Shown: positions 6,026-7,001 of the stretch, one piece after another
Layout: the number at the start of each line of letters is the position of its first letter
Numbering within the stretch: the first letter of the stretch is position 1
Source: Methanosarcinales archaeon
Lineage (GTDB): Archaea; Halobacteriota; Methanosarcinia; Methanosarcinales; EX4572-44
Assembly: GCA_004212095.1 (NCBI GenBank)
Contig: RXIJ01000011.1
Span: 1 to 7,001, forward strand
Direction: 5' to 3'
Length of the DNA: 7,001 nt
The notes under the pieces: generated by a model
What the model was told of the DNA's origin: nothing
Database searches by the model: none
The model's input: the letters and a program-made list of their open reading frames with translations, nothing else
Program-made: the position numbers and the translations under genes

Positions 6026-6104
6026 GCATAACTCTTATTATTTTACCATATTTGCACTTCTTCCTATTGAAAAGTATATATTGCATTGTGCCTAATAGTT
6101 ATGC
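6026..6104. repeat. Imperfect 12-bp inverted repeat in the transposase upstream region
   Basis: GCATAACTCTTA at 6026-6037 matches the reverse complement of TAATAGTTATGC at 6093-6104 in 11 of 12 positions. The 7-mer TTAGGCA at 6022-6028 is also inverted as TGCCTAA at 6089-6095. The right arm lies in the loop and right stem of the 6084-6110 palindrome, so the two structures are nested and mutually exclusive. The likely role is transposase binding at the end of the element, or control of its promoter. Confidence 0.5.
6072..6082 (+). promoter_or_regulatory. TATA box of the insertion-sequence transposase
   Basis: AAGTATATATT is a good archaeal TATA-like box. Transcription would begin near 6103, about five bases before the ATG at 6108. 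It therefore probably drove the original transposase start rather than the ATG at 6156. It sits between the arms of the 6026-6104 repeat and directly before the 6084-6110 palindrome, so binding there could block it. Confidence 0.45.
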
Positions 6105-6110
6105 ACAATG
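6084..6110. promoter_or_regulatory. Perfect 8-bp palindrome spanning transposase promoter start and ATG
   Basis: CATTGTGC (6084-6091) and GCACAATG (6103-6110) are exact reverse complements around an 11-base loop. The left arm starts two bases after the TATA box. The last three bases of the right arm are the ATG at 6108. In DNA this could be an operator; in RNA made from an upstream promoter, the hairpin would bury the start codon. Insertion sequences commonly use such hairpins to avoid activation by read-through transcription. That role is inferred here. Confidence 0.5.
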
Positions 6111-6146
6111 AAACCATTTACACCCATGAATACCCCTACAAGATAA
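6108..6146 (+). pseudogene. Twelve-codon N-terminal remnant of the transposase gene
   Basis: ATG 6108 opens MKPFTPMNTPTR and stops at TAA 6144. It is in the same frame as the transposase remnant that resumes right after as LLTMIMDKEFF. It follows a good TATA box at the spacing expected for a nearly leaderless start. The simplest reading is that this was the original transposase start and that an internal deletion, with its junction around 6135-6146, removed the N-terminal half. A chance short frame is the alternative. Confidence 0.35.
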
Positions 6147-6983
6147 CTCCTTACTATGATTATGGATAAGGAATTCTTTTCAACGGCAAATATGGTGGAA
6201 ATGGTATCCAGTGAACTTTCATTCATAATTCCTCCTTCGTCCACACTAAAAAGTGTAAAAGAAGCAATGTCGGAGATTCATGCTTCTATCTACAATCCTA
6301 ACAATCTTGAGATACATCAGGACGAAACTTTATTTGTTATGCCAGTAACAATTGATATTGGCGAACTGAATCTGAAAGGTTATGCTTATTATGACCAAAA
6401 ACGTGAGCAACAAGAGAGAAAATCCTTTTTTAAAGGGTTGTATGGTGTTGTAGAACGTCTTCAATCGATACAACTTAGATCCTGGATGTGTCCTGCAGCC
6501 GTTTTTAAGGAGACTGCTAAGAAAAGTGCTCGATACATTAATTGGACAGTTAAAGATAATGGATTTGAAGTGAGCCTGGAAAAGAATGCGGTCTCACAGC
6601 GAGTTAACAGAATGGGTAAGTTTATTCTTCTTTGCGAGGGTGATTTTAATTGGCAAGAGTGTCTTTCGCTTTACAGAAGTAAGGATGTTGTTGAAAAAGG
6701 ATTCTACGTATTGAAGAATAATCCGGATGTAACGCCAGTTTACGTCAAAAAAGACAGTACTTTGAAAGGATATTTGTTCATGTGCTTCCTTTCATTGATC
6801 TTAAGGATGAAATTGGTGAGAATGATGAAAGATGCTGGGTTGCTGAAAAAGTATTCAGTCGATGCATTGATTACAGAACTCGAAAAGAACAAAGTAATGA
6901 TATTGCCTGATGGAACTCAGATTGTTACAGAGCAAACGAAAAGGCAGAAGGGGATATTAAAGGCGCTTGGAGTGTGTGCCTAA
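6147..6983 (+). pseudogene. IS4-superfamily (IS1634-like) transposase, C-terminal part
   Basis: DDE transposases of this group cut and rejoin insertion-sequence ends using three acidic residues. Numbering from ATG 6156 (275 residues), MDKEFFSTANM (3-13) is the family's second-Asp block, usually seen as L-x-D-R-x-F-F-S-x-A-N, so Asp4 is the second catalytic Asp. The Y-(2)-K-(3)-E-(6)-K signature is present as Tyr173, Lys176, Glu180 and Lys187, giving the catalytic Glu. A hydrophobic helix with GYLFMCFLSLILRMKL and a C-terminal tail follow, as in full-length members. The first Asp and the N-terminal DNA-binding region are missing. Homologous sequence appears to start at LLTM (6147), directly after an in-frame TAA, and no ribosome binding site precedes 6156. 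Full-length relatives are usually around 450-600 residues. The product, if made, should not transpose alone. The rest of the frame is undamaged, so the deletion may be recent. Confidence 0.85.
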
Positions 6984-7001
6984 CTGAATAGGAGGGGCAG
7001 G

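Larger units (their letters stand above)
5736..6155. other. Gap between nob1 and the transposase: promoter, small frames and inverted repeats
   Basis: The 420 bases hold no convincing intact gene. The left end carries the nob1 promoter region. From about 5790 to 5910 I see nothing interpretable. A 34-codon frame lies at 5916-6020. Inside it is a small hairpin, CGCTT (5978-5982) pairing with AAGCG (5988-5992), followed by the T-rich TTTGTCTATTT. The right part (6022-6146) has the repeats, TATA box and short reading frame that look like the left end of an insertion sequence. Confidence 0.55.
6022..6983 (+). mobile_element. Probable internally deleted insertion sequence (IS4 superfamily, IS1634-like)
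   Basis: TTAGGCATAACTC at 6022-6034 resembles the reverse complement of 6970-6983 (TTAGGCACACACTC), with seven identical terminal bases and similar bases behind. These may be terminal inverted repeats of an element of about 960 bp. The transposase inside lacks its N-terminal half, so the element would be a deletion derivative of a longer one. The right repeat overlaps the transposase stop codon, which is unusual though possible. I see no clear target-site duplication directly at both ends. The true right end may lie past the window, so these borders are tentative. Confidence 0.35.

Noticed and set aside
6006..6989. CTGAAT at 6006-6011 and 6984-6989 as a target-site duplication
   Set aside because: The left copy is ten bases away from the putative left end at 6022, so the two copies do not flank the same element borders; a six-base match is easily chance.
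1..7001. CRISPR array or retron-like RNA
   Set aside because: No regularly spaced direct repeats, no cas genes and no reverse transcriptase are present.

Overview
The window looks archaeal and most likely comes from a euryarchaeon related to the methanogenic or methane-oxidising Methanosarcina-type lineages. Two genes support this: a long AglB-type oligosaccharyltransferase with its archaeal C-terminal beta domain, and an archaeal-length Nob1 (PIN domain plus zinc ribbon). TATA-like boxes and short leaders fit archaeal transcription. The lineage assignment is inference from protein style; no search was possible.

Layout. Positions 1-921 hold a GDP-L-fucose synthase gene that lacks only about four N-terminal codons, because the window starts inside it. 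A 194-base gap (922-1115) holds a perfect 10-bp inverted repeat and a possible coding scrap. Next, 1116-1985 encodes a family 2 glycosyltransferase. A 497-base stretch (1986-2482) holds two tandem hairpins, another inverted repeat and what looks like a decayed, unrecognised gene. Then 2483-5140 encodes AglB, the membrane enzyme that transfers the finished glycan from its lipid carrier to asparagine. Downstream, on the minus strand and convergent, 5735-5235 encodes Nob1, the endonuclease that matures the 3' end of 16S rRNA. A mostly non-coding stretch (5736-6155) leads to 6156-6983, the C-terminal part of an IS4-superfamily transposase. That transposase is preceded by a compact TATA box, a palindrome and a short in-frame reading frame, which look like the left end of the same, internally deleted insertion sequence.

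How the genes fit together. The first three genes form a surface-glycan set: one makes an activated deoxysugar (GDP-fucose or a close relative), one transfers sugars, and one moves the completed glycan onto proteins outside the membrane. They share a strand but are separated by wide, partly decayed gaps with their own candidate promoters, so a single operon is not obvious. Nob1 is a housekeeping neighbour. The transposase remnant and the gene scraps mark the flanks as a rearranged accessory region. I found no CRISPR array, tRNA or rRNA, and no convincing new system; the most unusual structure is the nested inverted-repeat block at 6022-6110.
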